Shown here piece by piece: positions 26,663 to 36,229 of a stretch of DNA of 64,000 nt. Source of the stretch: JABAAE01 sp036336715 (GTDB taxonomy: Bacteria > Planctomycetota > Planctomycetia > Pirellulales > Pirellulaceae). A program made the translations under genes and the position numbers. Below the pieces are notes generated by a model that saw only the letters and a list, made by a program, of their open reading frames with translations, was not told where the DNA came from and did no database searches. Location of the stretch: NCBI GenBank assembly GCA_036336715.1, contig JAYZFP010000068.1:1-64000 (forward strand), given 5' to 3'. Position 1 is the stretch's first letter, and each line of letters begins with the position of its first letter.

Positions 26663-27625
26663 CTATTCCAGTTCGTGTTCCACCCTGCGAATCATCCTCA
26701 GGAAGTGTTCCATCGATTCGGGCCGATCATCGGGACTGGCCTCCATGCAGGCCATGACCGCCTTGACCAGGTCACGGTTGAGATTGGGGTTGAGCTTGTC
26801 CAGGTGAACCGGGGGCCGGGTGTCATGTTTCAAGGCCGCTTTTCCAGTCGTATCGGTACTCGACCAGGGATGATCAAACACCAGCATGCGATAACAGGTC
26901 ACTCCAAAAGCAAAGATATCGACCCGCTTGTCGGTGGCCCGGCGGCGTACAATTTCCGGGGCCATGTAGAGGGGCGTTCCTGTCCGGTTTCCCGGTTTGC
27001 GAAATGGGGGCTGGTCCGGAACGGTGAGCCCGAAATCAATCATCTTCAGCCACTCCAGGCTGTGATGGCAAATAAAATTCCGGGGACAGATATCCCGATG
27101 GATGAAGCCGGCCTTGTGAACACCCTGGATGGCAGCTGCCATCTGTTTGATCAACGGTACCCGCCGGCCAGCCAGTTTTTCCGAGCGGGAATTAATCAGT
27201 GTGTCGAGCCCCGGACCGTCGATATATTCCATCAGGATGTAGGGTTCGTTGAGTGTGGTGATGCCCACCTCGTAGGTTTCCACGATCGACTTGTGGGACA
27301 GCTGCAACGCGATCTCACCTTCGGCCGGTTTTTTCAGGCCGACGAAGCGGTCCTCGAACTGTTTCGATTTTTCAACGTCGAGAAACTTGAGTCCGACGGT
27401 TTTTCCGCTGGTGAAATCCCGTGCTACCCGAAACTGGGACATCGTTCCATTGAAGGCGTGCTTGTCCAGTTCAAAACGGGTGGCCACATCCAGCTTGCCA
27501 CCACGTTTCCCCGTTGCCGGTTTGGAAGCCTTGCTCTTGCCACCGCCGGCATTCCCGGCCCCGGGTTTTACCGTTTCCTTGTTACCGGATCCGAACAGAC
27601 CCTTGATTTTGTCGAGAAAAGACAT
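26663..27625 (-). CDS. Serine/threonine protein kinase-like protein with altered catalytic loop
   Basis: This 320-residue soluble protein has a low-complexity Gly/Lys/Ala-rich N-terminus (about 12-45) and a eukaryotic-type kinase domain. The ATP-binding lysine is probably K80 (GLKFLDV), the catalytic loop is H176-R-D-I-C-P-R-N183, DFG is at 197-199, and YMAPE follows. In canonical Ser/Thr kinases the loop is HRDxKxxN; here Cys180 replaces that lysine. The glycine-rich loop is also poorly conserved. The catalytic Asp178 and DFG Asp remain, so activity is possible but not assured. There is no membrane segment or extracellular domain. It sits 70 nt downstream of accD on the same strand. Confidence 0.85.
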   Translation of the reverse strand: MSFLDKIKGLFGSGNKETVKPGAGNAGGGKSKASKPATGKRGGKLDVATRFELDKHAFNGTMSQFRVARDFTSGKTVGLKFLDVEKSKQFEDRFVGLKKPAEGEIALQLSHKSIVETYEVGITTLNEPYILMEYIDGPGLDTLINSRSEKLAGRRVPLIKQMAAAIQGVHKAGFIHRDICPRNFICHHSLEWLKMIDFGLTVPDQPPFRKPGNRTGTPLYMAPEIVRRRATDKRVDIFAFGVTCYRMLVFDHPWSSTDTTGKAALKHDTRPPVHLDKLNPNLNRDLVKAVMACMEASPDDRPESMEHFLRMIRRVEHELE

Positions 27626-27695
27626 GATCGATCAGAGAGATAAATGGACTCCGGTGCCCGGATGCGCGACCGGTACTTTCAGTATGAAAGATCAT

Positions 27696-28547
27696 TCATT
27701 TCCCGCAATAGTCAATCGCACACGCAATTTCCGATTTCAGCTTGTCGCGTGTAACGATTCTGTCGATATATCCGTGTTCGAGCAGGAATTCACTGGTCTG
27801 GAATCCCTCGGGCAATTCTACGCCGATCGTGGCCTTGATCGTCCGTGGGCCGGCAAAGCCAATCAGGGCTTTGGGTTCAGCGAAGACCAGGTCTCCCAAT
27901 GAAGCAAAGCTGGCTGCCACCCCACCCATGGTCGGGTTGGTCAGAACCGAAATGAACAGACCGCCTGCCTTGTCGTACCTGGCAAGTGCGGCCGAGACCT
28001 TGGCCATCTGCATCAGGGACAGGATTCCCTCATGCATGCGGGCCCCACCCCCGCTGCCACTGACAATGATCAGCGGCAGATTCTGGTCAATCGCACGCTC
28101 GATCAGGCGGGTCAGCTTTTCACCCACGACCGATCCCATGCTGCCCATGATGAATGCGGAATCGGTCACACCAAAGGCGACCCGCCGGGCACGAACCATT
28201 CCCGTTCCCGTCAGCGCTGCCTCACGCAGACCGGTTCGTTTCTGCTCGGCAACAATCCGGTCGGCATATTTCTTCTTGTCGGCAAATTCCAATGGGTCCG
28301 CAGGAAGCAGCTCCTCGTCCCACTCCTCAAAAGTGCCCACATCTAGGACCTGCTCCACGCGGTCTTTTGCCGACACGTAAAAGTGATGGTTGCACTCGGG
28401 ACAGGTGTTGAGCGCGCGGTTCATTTCTTTTCGAAAAATGGCCTCGTTGCACCCTGGGCAGCGCAACCAGAGTCCTTCAGGGATGCCCCGTTTTCGGGAC
28501 CTGGAAATATCGTTGGCTTCAGCCGTGGCCGGCGCGAGATCAGACAT
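27696..28547 (-). CDS. accD: Acetyl-CoA carboxylase carboxyltransferase subunit beta
   Basis: This 283-residue protein is the beta subunit of the carboxyltransferase that makes malonyl-CoA for fatty acid synthesis in the cytoplasm. The N-terminal zinc ribbon is complete (C30-P-G-C33 and C49-P-E-C52). The carboxyltransferase core follows, with SGSGGGARMHEG, TNPTMGGVAASFA and GFAGPRTIK. Length and order match the family exactly. The alpha subunit gene is not in the window. It may be co-transcribed with the kinase gene downstream. Confidence 0.97.
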   Translation of the reverse strand: MSDLAPATAEANDISRSRKRGIPEGLWLRCPGCNEAIFRKEMNRALNTCPECNHHFYVSAKDRVEQVLDVGTFEEWDEELLPADPLEFADKKKYADRIVAEQKRTGLREAALTGTGMVRARRVAFGVTDSAFIMGSMGSVVGEKLTRLIERAIDQNLPLIIVSGSGGGARMHEGILSLMQMAKVSAALARYDKAGGLFISVLTNPTMGGVAASFASLGDLVFAEPKALIGFAGPRTIKATIGVELPEGFQTSEFLLEHGYIDRIVTRDKLKSEIACAIDYCGK

Positions 28548-28686
28548 GATTTGGATCGGGATCTGTTTCCTGGATTCAACAATTAGTCTTCATGGTAACT
28601 TCGTGGGCCCGTTTTTTCGAGACGAATCCGGAGACAATCGCCCGTAACGGGGAACATCCGGAATTCCGTATCGATTGGGATGACTT

Positions 28687-29268
28687 TTAGCCCGTGGATT
28701 CAAGCTTTTTTGCATTGACATCGATCACTTCCCAATGGCAGCTTTCGCATTCGGATTGCCAGAGATCCCCGATCTCTTCGCTCTCAAGGATCGCATGCAC
28801 AATGGTTGCCAGCGGATCAGGTACGACGACCACAACCTGGCCTTCCCGGTTTTTCCGGATCACACGATTCAGCGACTTGATCACCCGATCCCGGGCAGCC
28901 TGAAGGGTCTCGCCTTCCGGCGGACAGGTGGTCTCAGGATTGTCGGCGAACTGTCGATAGATTCTGGGCTGGGTCAGCTTGAGCTCTTCAATCCGCTTTC
29001 CATGCCACAATCCGTGATCCAGGTTGGCAAACCCCTCGATCACCTTGACCTTGATCTTTCCACCACGCGACAAACCGGCCGCTGTCTGCTGGGCGGACTG
29101 GCAGGGCGAGGTATAGATGCGGGCCAGGTCAAATTCACCCAGTTCCAGGGCAACTTTTTGTACCTGCTCCAGACCGGCCGAACTCAGGGGAATGTCGAGA
29201 CATCCCTTGATTCGCCCCTGCTCGTCAAATTCGGTTGATCCTGGTCGGACCAGAAATATTTTAAGCAT
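28687..29268 (-). CDS. Histidine-phosphatase-fold protein lacking the catalytic histidines
   Basis: This 193-residue protein has the phosphoglycerate-mutase-like fold: LVRPGSTEFDEQGRIKG at the N-terminus, LDHGLWHGKRIEEL in the middle and VVVVPDPLATIVHAIL near the end. In active enzymes the first motif is RHG, with His as phospho-acceptor; here it is R8-P9-G10. The second catalytic His (usually SHG) is also replaced, the segment reading VPDPL. The DNA is unambiguous at both sites. It is thus probably a pseudo-enzyme or has a new activity. The start at ATG 29268 overlaps the end of rpe by 8 nt; a longer frame to 29505 is antisense-like filler within rpe. Translational coupling to rpe suggests a role with sugar phosphates. 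Confidence 0.85.
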   Translation of the reverse strand: MLKIFLVRPGSTEFDEQGRIKGCLDIPLSSAGLEQVQKVALELGEFDLARIYTSPCQSAQQTAAGLSRGGKIKVKVIEGFANLDHGLWHGKRIEELKLTQPRIYRQFADNPETTCPPEGETLQAARDRVIKSLNRVIRKNREGQVVVVVPDPLATIVHAILESEEIGDLWQSECESCHWEVIDVNAKKLESTG

Positions 29269-29950
29269 TTTCGTTCTTGGCTCCGGCCAATTCCGCCATC
29301 TCGGCGATCGCCGCAGCATAATCCTCTTGACCAAAAATTGCCGAACCGACGACAAACAGTTCCGCTCCTGCGGCCGCGCACTGTTGAATGGTTGAACCAT
29401 TGATTCCACCATCCACCTCCAGCAGGAAATCTCCCTCCAGCTGACGGGCCTGCTCGAGCCGTTGCAACGAATTTTCGATAAATGACTGCCCACCGAACCC
29501 CGCATGCACGCTCATCACCAGAACCAGGTCACACTGGCGGGTCAACGGTTCAATCGCTTCGAGCGGCGTCCCCGGGTTCAGCGCCACCCCCACAGATGCT
29601 CCCGCCTGCCGGATTTCCTCAACACACCGCTGGGGATCATCGGTCGCTTCGACATGAAAGGTCACCAGGTCTGCACCCGCCTCGGCAAACTGCCGCACGT
29701 ACTTTTCCGGACGCTCGATCATCAGGTGGCAATCGAGAACAAGGTCGGTACTTTTCCTGAAGGCCGCCACAATCGGCAAACCGTATGAAATGTTGGGAAC
29801 AAAGCACCCATCCATCACATCGAGGTGCAGGCCACTGACGCCAGCTTCCTGCAGCCGGCTGCAAACACCCGCGATATCCGAGAAATCATTTTGCAGCATC
29901 GACGGCAGAATCACCGGTCGGGCATTGCGCAATTTTTCAACAGGATTCAT
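29261..29950 (-). CDS. rpe: Ribulose-phosphate 3-epimerase
   Basis: This 229-residue cytoplasmic enzyme interconverts ribulose 5-phosphate and xylulose 5-phosphate in the pentose phosphate pathway. The family motifs are all present: ILPSML, LHLDVMDGCFVPN with the metal/catalytic Asp and Met, DCHLMIERPEKY, VMSVHAGFGGQSF and LEVDGGIN, ending with the phosphate-binding VVGSAIFG. Its end overlaps the histidine-phosphatase-like gene by 8 nt. Confidence 0.97.
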   Translation of the reverse strand: MNPVEKLRNARPVILPSMLQNDFSDIAGVCSRLQEAGVSGLHLDVMDGCFVPNISYGLPIVAAFRKSTDLVLDCHLMIERPEKYVRQFAEAGADLVTFHVEATDDPQRCVEEIRQAGASVGVALNPGTPLEAIEPLTRQCDLVLVMSVHAGFGGQSFIENSLQRLEQARQLEGDFLLEVDGGINGSTIQQCAAAGAELFVVGSAIFGQEDYAAAIAEMAELAGAKNENA

Positions 29951-30361
29951 GGGATCGGGACGAGCGAGGAGAAGTTCTGTCTGCTTGATTGATAAACGGT
30001 GTTAGCCGTTGTCTATCCAAGTTCGGTGTCCAAGTTTGGTGTCCAAAAGCGAAAAGGAGATCCCGTCAGGCAACTGGCATGAAATTAAGACGGGCTTCGA
30101 CGCCAAAGTCGATTTGGGTTGAGTTTGAATCAGTTTTCGTTCGATGCGGCTCATTTTAACTTTGTGCCGCATTCCCGGAAGTCAAGCTTTGCTGAAAATG
30201 GTCAAAATATGCCAAAGAAAGCCTGTCGCTGGAAAGACTGCATGTAAACCCTTTCCACCAAGAGAGATAGACAATACCGGGCACTCAAGATAAGCGGTTC
30301 TGTTTCAGGAACCCCCGACTATCTGATTTCCTGATCCACCCCCAGTGCGGGAATTTCCCCG
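29951..30361. other. Gap upstream of rpe
   Basis: This 410-nt stretch between the FtsX-type permease stop and the rpe start contains a 13-bp tandem repeat (30017-30042). It should hold the rpe promoter, but no box pair stands out, and I see no T-tailed terminator for the permease gene. No coding sequence is supported. Confidence 0.4.
30017..30042. repeat. Two tandem copies of a 13-bp unit
   Basis: CCAAGTTCGGTGT (30017-30029) is followed by CCAAGTTTGGTGT (30030-30042) and a partial third copy (CCAA). It lies in the rpe leader region. Confidence 0.8.
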
Positions 30362-33300
30362 TCAATCTTCGCTCCTCAGGGCGGAAAGAACCGGCGTTCG
30401 GGCTGACGAGATCACTGCTCCCAATCCGGAAACCAGCCCAATCACCAGAATCATCAGCAGGATTGTCAACAACAGCACCAGGGGGACCGATGCATTACCG
30501 AACAGGATATGGGGCACCACGGAAAACATCGCCGATACCGCACCGGACAACATGCCCGCCAAAAGCAGCACCGCATGCTCTCCCATCACGATTCCCCCCA
30601 GTCGGGATCTGGAGAAACCGAGAGCCTGCATCACCGCCAACTCCCGTCGGCGTTCCACCACATTTCGCATTTGCACCGTTGCCAAACCAAAAGTCCCCAG
30701 CAGCAAGCCGAAAGCCCCCAATGTCTGAAATGTGGAGAGGTAGGTATTCTGCACGGCGAGGAACGCCGACAGAACCTTGATCGACTCCGCGGCATCGAAT
30801 CCGTATCCCGACAATTCCGTTTCAAGGACTCCCACCTGATCCGAAGAAACGGCTTCCCTGTTTGACGAGCGAATCAGGTATTTGCGGTAACCGGTTACGT
30901 TGGGAAACTGCGATACAAAGTTTCTTTCGGAAATGATCAGGCTACCCTGCAGGGTACTGTTGGCCAGAAAGCCGACGACTCGAAAGGTGACCTGCTGCCC
31001 CCCGTCAAACTCGACCTCGTAGGTTCCCCCCACCCCATAGATTTTGAGGCTGTACATCGCCGTATTCTTGTCAATCACCACCGGGATCGTTCCATCTTCG
31101 GTGGGTTTCTGCAACAGCTGCCAGGGGTTTTGCTTTTCCCCATCGGTTGTCGCAGTGGAACCCGCCCAGCCGAAACCAGCCTGCCTGCCTTCGGCAAAAA
31201 GCTCAATGAAAGAATCAGGCATACCGAGCACTTCCGGCCGTTGGGCCTGGAAAGGGTTGTTGCATCCCGCTTCGTCACCCGGCAGGAAACGGATGGAGTA
31301 AATCTCGACATTGCCGAGATCACCCGCGTGATCTCCCAGCAGATCCGACCTTATCAGAGGATCCCGGAAATCCCCCACGATGGGACGACTGCTTTCCCCG
31401 ATCCACCCAAATCCGCCGGTTCCCTCTTCACTGGGTGAAAGGTGAAATGAACTCACTGCCACAATCAGGAATGTGGCGGCCGCTACCAGCCCGATCGTCA
31501 GGGTACTCCGCAGCGGGTTGCGACTGGCGTTCTGGAACGCCAGCTGGTGACCGGACATCCGGAATCCCCTGCTGGCGGCGGAAACCGCCGAAGGCCTCCT
31601 GAATCGCAACCAGATCCGGATCAGAATGGCGGTCAACATCAGGAATCCACCTCCCATGAAGGCACCCGCCTGGGACTCGCCGCCCAGCGAACTGGCCGCC
31701 ACCAATGAGAGCCCGATCGCCACCAGGAAACAGGCGATCGAAACCATGGGCAACCAGCGAGCCCGCAGCGAGCTGAGGTCCGATTCGATTTCCGTTTTCC
31801 CGGCCAGCATTTCGCGAACCGGCAAATTCCCCAGTCTTCTGACAGAGACCCAGATGGTCAGCACCGAAACCCCGACTCCACTCAAAAAACCAATCGCAAG
31901 GGAACGGCCGGACCAGAAAAACTGCATGAAACTGGTCATCACGGCACCCACCCACCAGGTTGTCAATCCGTACACCATCAGCCTGGCGTAGAGAATGCCC
32001 AGCAGGACACCCGCCACGGCTCCCGCGAGGGAAACCAGGGTCCCCTCACTGACCAACAGCTTTACAGTCTGGCTTCGATTCAGGCCAACCGCAGACAGCA
32101 GGCCCAACTGGGAAACTTTCTGGTCAATCCCCAGGCGAAACAGAAGGAAGATCAGGATCAGGGCTGCGGCAATAATGAAGAAGCTGAGTGCCAGGAACAA
32201 CACGTCAAAGGGGGTTGAGCCGGAGGACGCCAGAATGTTGCGACGTTTGATGGGATTGAAGGCAAAGCTCAGCTTTTGGGGATCCTGTTCCGCCTGCTGC
32301 AGGAACTGATTCTGCAGACTTTTGATCGATTCATCGCCGGCTGCAATCCGCAACGATGTCAGCTTGCCGAAACGGCTCCCCCACAATTCCTGGCCGGTTT
32401 TCAGATTGACGAAGGCCTTGGGAGTGGTGCGAAAAAACTGCCAGTAGTCATCGTCCTGGGGGCGAGACCTTGTTTTGAAAGGAAGGTCCCAGCGATTGAT
32501 CGAACTCTGGTCCGTCAGACCGGGCACAAAGGGAGTCAGGTCCGGATCGTTGGCGAGTGTCGGTGGCTGATCAAATACCGCGGGACGGCGGCGACTGAAC
32601 GGCTTTTCGGGATGCACCACCTTTGCCACATCACTGATCACGAACTCGTGGGAGCGGTCAATCAGTTTTCCATGCGAGGCCTCCGGTTCAAAGTAATGAA
32701 CCGCCAGTTTTTTACCGACCAGTTTGCGGTATTCCTCGGTTCTTTTTTCGGCATCCCAACCCTGGGTGTCGATTCCGGAAGTCTTCAGAAAATCATCTGC
32801 CGTCCAGCTGTTGATAACGATTTGCCCATCCTGCCAGGGAACAACCGGTTGGCCACTCACCGCGGAAACCAGCTCGAACCCCGCCCCCGCGTCCACCGCC
32901 GAAACCATGGAAAACGGGATTTCATCCGCCTGACTGCCCACGAGCTCCAACCCGTTGGCCAGGTAGGTCATTACCGGGTCCGGATTGAATTCGGCAAACG
33001 CCTGCTTGGCAATTTCCACCATTGGATCGGTGAGCAGAAGCTGATCGGATGACAGGCTGACATAGTCGTACACCGTCCGGGATCCGGCCGGGCTCTCCCA
33101 TCCCTGCTCCACGTTCTTAAAGATCAGCCCCAGGTCCTGCGTTTTGGGTCTCAGGATTGAATTCAGCAGTTCGCTCTGTTTTTCGGTCGTCCCCCTTTCC
33201 GGGTCCCGGGCACTCGAACGGGCCGAAACCAGCAGTGCGTTGGCCAACTCGTCCTGTTGCAGTGCCTCCTGAACGGTTTCCATTGGCAGGTACAGGATCC

Positions 33301-34006
33301 TTGGCAGAAGCTGGGATGGATGCAGATTGAATCGTCCGATGCTCTCGGCCGGCAGAACCTCCACCACCTCGAGCCGGGCAATGGTCTCGTACAGGTCTTC
33401 CTTTTTGCCGATCGGATTGTCGGCATTGATCAGCTGGGGCTTGGGAATCTGTACCGTCAGGATCGGTCCTGGTTCCCTGGAGTCCTTCGTACGCAGATCC
33501 TTCCGGCTGATCCCGAGATCATTGGCAAGCGGCTCATTGAGAACAATCGGAACTGTCAAACCGGTGGAAGCCTTTTCAAAATCAGGTCGCTTCTCCTCTC
33601 CGCCGGTGGGGAATATCCCTGGATCGGCAAAATCCCAGAAACCGTTTCGGCAACCAATCAACGTCACCTGGTTGGCATTTCGGGTCCGCTGATCCGACTG
33701 GGCAAAGGAGGCCGATGCATTCGGAAATAGAATAACCGGTTCGGCCAGCTCAAATTCTTTTTGAAACCGGGGATCGGCTTTCAGTTCGGCTGCCAGCTGC
33801 TCGCGAAAGAAACGTTCTTTTATCAGGATCTCATCGATTCTCCCCAAACCATCGAGAGAAATTTTTCGCAGGCTGCCCCGCATGCTGTCCCCCACCAGCA
33901 GGGCACCGGTCAGAACCGCGGTGGCCGCAGCCACACCGAGGCAGACAGCCAGGTTAACGCGCCAAAAATGAACCAGTGTCCGACAAACCAGACGAAATCG
34001 ATTCAC
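30362..34006 (-). CDS. Large FtsX-type ABC transporter permease
   Basis: This 1214-residue inner-membrane protein pairs with the ABC ATPase immediately upstream. One membrane segment is near the N-terminus (LAVCLGVAAATAVLTGALLVGDSM). A periplasmic domain of roughly 600 residues follows, then an FtsX block of several segments in the middle, a second periplasmic part and a final FtsX block near the C-terminus. Such duplicated FtsX proteins belong to the MacB/LolCE-like group that moves lipoproteins or peptides, or drives extracytoplasmic enzymes. The start is GTG at 34006 and overlaps the ATPase stop by 4 nt (GTGA). The size is at the upper end for the family. Substrate unknown. Confidence 0.9.
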   Translation of the reverse strand: MNRFRLVCRTLVHFWRVNLAVCLGVAAATAVLTGALLVGDSMRGSLRKISLDGLGRIDEILIKERFFREQLAAELKADPRFQKEFELAEPVILFPNASASFAQSDQRTRNANQVTLIGCRNGFWDFADPGIFPTGGEEKRPDFEKASTGLTVPIVLNEPLANDLGISRKDLRTKDSREPGPILTVQIPKPQLINADNPIGKKEDLYETIARLEVVEVLPAESIGRFNLHPSQLLPRILYLPMETVQEALQQDELANALLVSARSSARDPERGTTEKQSELLNSILRPKTQDLGLIFKNVEQGWESPAGSRTVYDYVSLSSDQLLLTDPMVEIAKQAFAEFNPDPVMTYLANGLELVGSQADEIPFSMVSAVDAGAGFELVSAVSGQPVVPWQDGQIVINSWTADDFLKTSGIDTQGWDAEKRTEEYRKLVGKKLAVHYFEPEASHGKLIDRSHEFVISDVAKVVHPEKPFSRRRPAVFDQPPTLANDPDLTPFVPGLTDQSSINRWDLPFKTRSRPQDDDYWQFFRTTPKAFVNLKTGQELWGSRFGKLTSLRIAAGDESIKSLQNQFLQQAEQDPQKLSFAFNPIKRRNILASSGSTPFDVLFLALSFFIIAAALILIFLLFRLGIDQKVSQLGLLSAVGLNRSQTVKLLVSEGTLVSLAGAVAGVLLGILYARLMVYGLTTWWVGAVMTSFMQFFWSGRSLAIGFLSGVGVSVLTIWVSVRRLGNLPVREMLAGKTEIESDLSSLRARWLPMVSIACFLVAIGLSLVAASSLGGESQAGAFMGGGFLMLTAILIRIWLRFRRPSAVSAASRGFRMSGHQLAFQNASRNPLRSTLTIGLVAAATFLIVAVSSFHLSPSEEGTGGFGWIGESSRPIVGDFRDPLIRSDLLGDHAGDLGNVEIYSIRFLPGDEAGCNNPFQAQRPEVLGMPDSFIELFAEGRQAGFGWAGSTATTDGEKQNPWQLLQKPTEDGTIPVVIDKNTAMYSLKIYGVGGTYEVEFDGGQQVTFRVVGFLANSTLQGSLIISERNFVSQFPNVTGYRKYLIRSSNREAVSSDQVGVLETELSGYGFDAAESIKVLSAFLAVQNTYLSTFQTLGAFGLLLGTFGLATVQMRNVVERRRELAVMQALGFSRSRLGGIVMGEHAVLLLAGMLSGAVSAMFSVVPHILFGNASVPLVLLLTILLMILVIGLVSGLGAVISSARTPVLSALRSED

Positions 34007-34701
34007 GCGTTTTCTCCCACTGGCCCGGATGCTTCCACCTGGCCGTCACAAAAAGCGAGTTGACGGTCAAACAACCGGGCCATCTCCCCACTGTGGGTCA
34101 CCACGATCAGAACCGCTTTTTCGGTCTGCTGCATTCGTAACAGCATTTCACCCACCATTGCAGAGTTTTTCTGATCCAGGCTGCCCGTTGGCTCATCCGC
34201 CAACAGAATGGCGGGGCGAAAGATCAGGGACCGGGCAATCGCGACACGTTGCCTCTCTCCACCGGAAAGCTGTCCGGGCCGATGGCCAATCCGTTCCCCC
34301 AGCCCGATCTGCTCGATCAATTCCCGGGCACGTTCCACCTCCTGGGCGGAACTGGAACCCTCGGCCAGAGTCGGGATCAGAACATTTTCCAGCACCGACA
34401 ATTGGGGAAGCAGATGATGCTCCTGAAAGACAAAACCAATATTCTGGTTACGAAACCGGGCCAGTTCCTTCTCGTTCAGGGAAAAGGGGTCCTGACCATC
34501 GATCGAGACGGACCCCGAGGTCGGTTGATCCAGGGTCCCAATGATATGCAGCAACGTGCTCTTTCCCGATCCACTGGGCCCCACGACCGCAAGGTTTTCT
34601 CCTGCCTCCATGGCAAACGAGATGCCCTTCAGGACTTCGAGGTCATCATTATTCTGTCCGGAAAACGTTTTTTTCAGTCGGTCGACTTCGAGTGCTGGCA
34701 T
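34003..34701 (-). CDS. LolD/MacB-like ABC transporter ATP-binding protein
   Basis: This 232-residue ATPase has Walker A GPSGSGKST (41-49), Q-loop FQEHHLLPQLSVLENV, signature LSGGERQR and Walker B ILLADEPTGSLD, followed by the H-loop VTHS. These are typical of the MacB/LolD/FtsE group that energises FtsX-type permeases. Its stop overlaps the permease start by 4 nt, so the two form one translational unit. The residues after VTHS are short, as expected for the group. Confidence 0.95.
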   Translation of the reverse strand: MPALEVDRLKKTFSGQNNDDLEVLKGISFAMEAGENLAVVGPSGSGKSTLLHIIGTLDQPTSGSVSIDGQDPFSLNEKELARFRNQNIGFVFQEHHLLPQLSVLENVLIPTLAEGSSSAQEVERARELIEQIGLGERIGHRPGQLSGGERQRVAIARSLIFRPAILLADEPTGSLDQKNSAMVGEMLLRMQQTEKAVLIVVTHSGEMARLFDRQLAFCDGQVEASGPVGENA

Positions 34702-34814
34702 GTATCAATCGCAAATGGAAAATCGGATCTCGGTCGGAACTGGCGGGGATCGTCTTTCACTATATCAACTTTTTACTGATTCGAATCGGCTCCAGCTGAC
34801 ACACCTCACCTGTT

Positions 34815-35990
34815 TTACCTCTGGGAGCCTCCGTCCCTTTTGACAGCTTTCGACTTACTGGCCGGCGGCTGCGAAAAATCGATCGCCGCGGCGACCCCAT
34901 CCCCTTTGAATTCCATTCCGAGGAGACTTGCAGCCGTGGCTGCATACTGCGCCTGGGTCAGCTGAATCGATTGTCGATTTCCCAACGGGGCGACTCCGGG
35001 ACCGATGGCAGCAAACCAGATTTTGTCTGAACCAGCCAGCTGGGTGCTGTGATTCTTCCACCCCTCTCGACCCTCACCGCGTCCATGATCGGTTGTGATC
35101 AGCAAGGTCGTTTTCCCCGCATACTGCTCCATTGTCTGCAACTTTTCCCAGAGGCTTCGCAGGGATGCGTCCGTGCGGCTGGCCGCGTCAAGGTACAGAT
35201 CATATCGGCCGTCATGGGCCCAGTCGTCGGTTTCTCCAAATGCAATATAAAGAACTCTTGGTTTTTTCGTTTCCAGGTAAGCCATGGCTCCCCGGAACGT
35301 CACGGTGTCAAAACGGACGTTGGGCCAAACCTGCGGCAACTCCCCCTGGACCTCATTCAGTGCCCGGATTCCCCTGCCCGTCGTCAACTTTTCCCAGCCC
35401 GCGTTGACATAAACTCCACTCCGCTGTCGGTTGATGATGTAGGGAAAGACGTCCCAGGAGCAAAAAGCCGCCACACCGCCAAAATCGGGTTGGCGGTTGA
35501 ACCACTCCAGCACCGTCAGGTTCGGATTCCATCGTTTGGCATTGGAAGTGATTGCTGGATCCGCTTTACCGGTCAAAAGTTCGTTGTACCCCGGGTAGGA
35601 AAAGTAGAGACGATTGCTGCATTTTGCCTCGCTGCCAAGTGTCGGGTCGCCCAAAATCTGTCCCCGGCTGGCAACAGTCTCCCAGAGAAACGGCATCAGC
35701 TTTTTACGAGCTTGTACCCGATCCCGGCTGAAAAACCTTTCTTTCAATCCGGAAACATCACGCACCCCGCCATCCTGCTTGTTCATCAGTTTCCATTCCG
35801 CCCCCTCAAAGACCTCCTGTCGCCGCAGTCCGTCGATGGTGACCAGGACCAGGTTCTCCGCAACGGACCGCTCGCTGACGGCAGAGCTTGTCCTTGAGCC
35901 ATCCCGCTCGTCACATGGACAGGCTCCTGCACACCAACCGGGCATGGCCAGGACAAGCAGGCTGGAAACAGGGATCATCAGCACTCTCAA
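34815..35990 (-). CDS. Secreted alkaline-phosphatase-superfamily protein
   Basis: This protein of about 391 residues belongs to the phosphatase/phosphodiesterase/sulfatase superfamily. LVLVTIDGLRRQEVF supplies the first metal aspartate, SYPGYNELLTG probably carries the nucleophile region, and TTDHGRGEG near residue 300 gives further metal ligands. An N-terminal signal (VLMIPVSSLLVLAMPG) predicts export. I choose TTG 35990 because GAGGAG lies 7 nt upstream; ATG 35978 is the alternative. Upstream in-frame codons to 36143 would add an implausible polar tail before the signal. It may act on phosphate esters in the periplasm; the exact activity is unknown. Confidence 0.82.
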   Translation of the reverse strand: MRVLMIPVSSLLVLAMPGWCAGACPCDERDGSRTSSAVSERSVAENLVLVTIDGLRRQEVFEGAEWKLMNKQDGGVRDVSGLKERFFSRDRVQARKKLMPFLWETVASRGQILGDPTLGSEAKCSNRLYFSYPGYNELLTGKADPAITSNAKRWNPNLTVLEWFNRQPDFGGVAAFCSWDVFPYIINRQRSGVYVNAGWEKLTTGRGIRALNEVQGELPQVWPNVRFDTVTFRGAMAYLETKKPRVLYIAFGETDDWAHDGRYDLYLDAASRTDASLRSLWEKLQTMEQYAGKTTLLITTDHGRGEGREGWKNHSTQLAGSDKIWFAAIGPGVAPLGNRQSIQLTQAQYAATAASLLGMEFKGDGVAAAIDFSQPPASKSKAVKRDGGSQR

Positions 35991-36157
35991 TTTTCTTCTC
36001 CTCGAATTGCCTGACCACTCTCGATTTTTGGATACAGGGTCCAGCCGACCCTTGAACAACCGGGTTCGGGGCAGGACCGAATCGCCAGGTTTGCCGTCCG
36101 GGCGGATACAGGCCAACCTTCTCTGAAACAACTTCCCACGCAAATCTGCGCCCCATC

Positions 36158-36191
36158 AGCGCACAAAACCAAAAAGCGCACAAAAAAAGCC
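36158..36191. repeat. Imperfect 17-bp tandem repeat
   Basis: AGCGCACAAAA occurs at 36158-36168 and again at 36175-36185, a 17-nt period. The flanking A-rich bases are only partly conserved. It sits next to, and overlaps, the terminator of the TANGO2-like gene. Confidence 0.6.
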
Positions 36192-36207
36192 GCTTACAAA
36201 AAGCGGC
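36182..36207 (-). terminator. Rho-independent terminator of the TANGO2-like gene
   Basis: GCCGCTT (36189-36195) and AAGCGGC (36201-36207) form a 7-bp stem with a 5-nt loop. Read on the minus strand it is followed by seven T residues (36188-36182). It lies 23 nt past the gene's stop. Confidence 0.85.
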
Positions 36208-36229
36208 CTTTGAAAACTTGCTTGCCGGA

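Noticed and set aside
29268..29505. N-terminal extension of the histidine-phosphatase-like gene
   Set aside because: The extra codons run over the rpe coding sequence in another frame and are not protein-like; ATG 29268 gives the standard family start.
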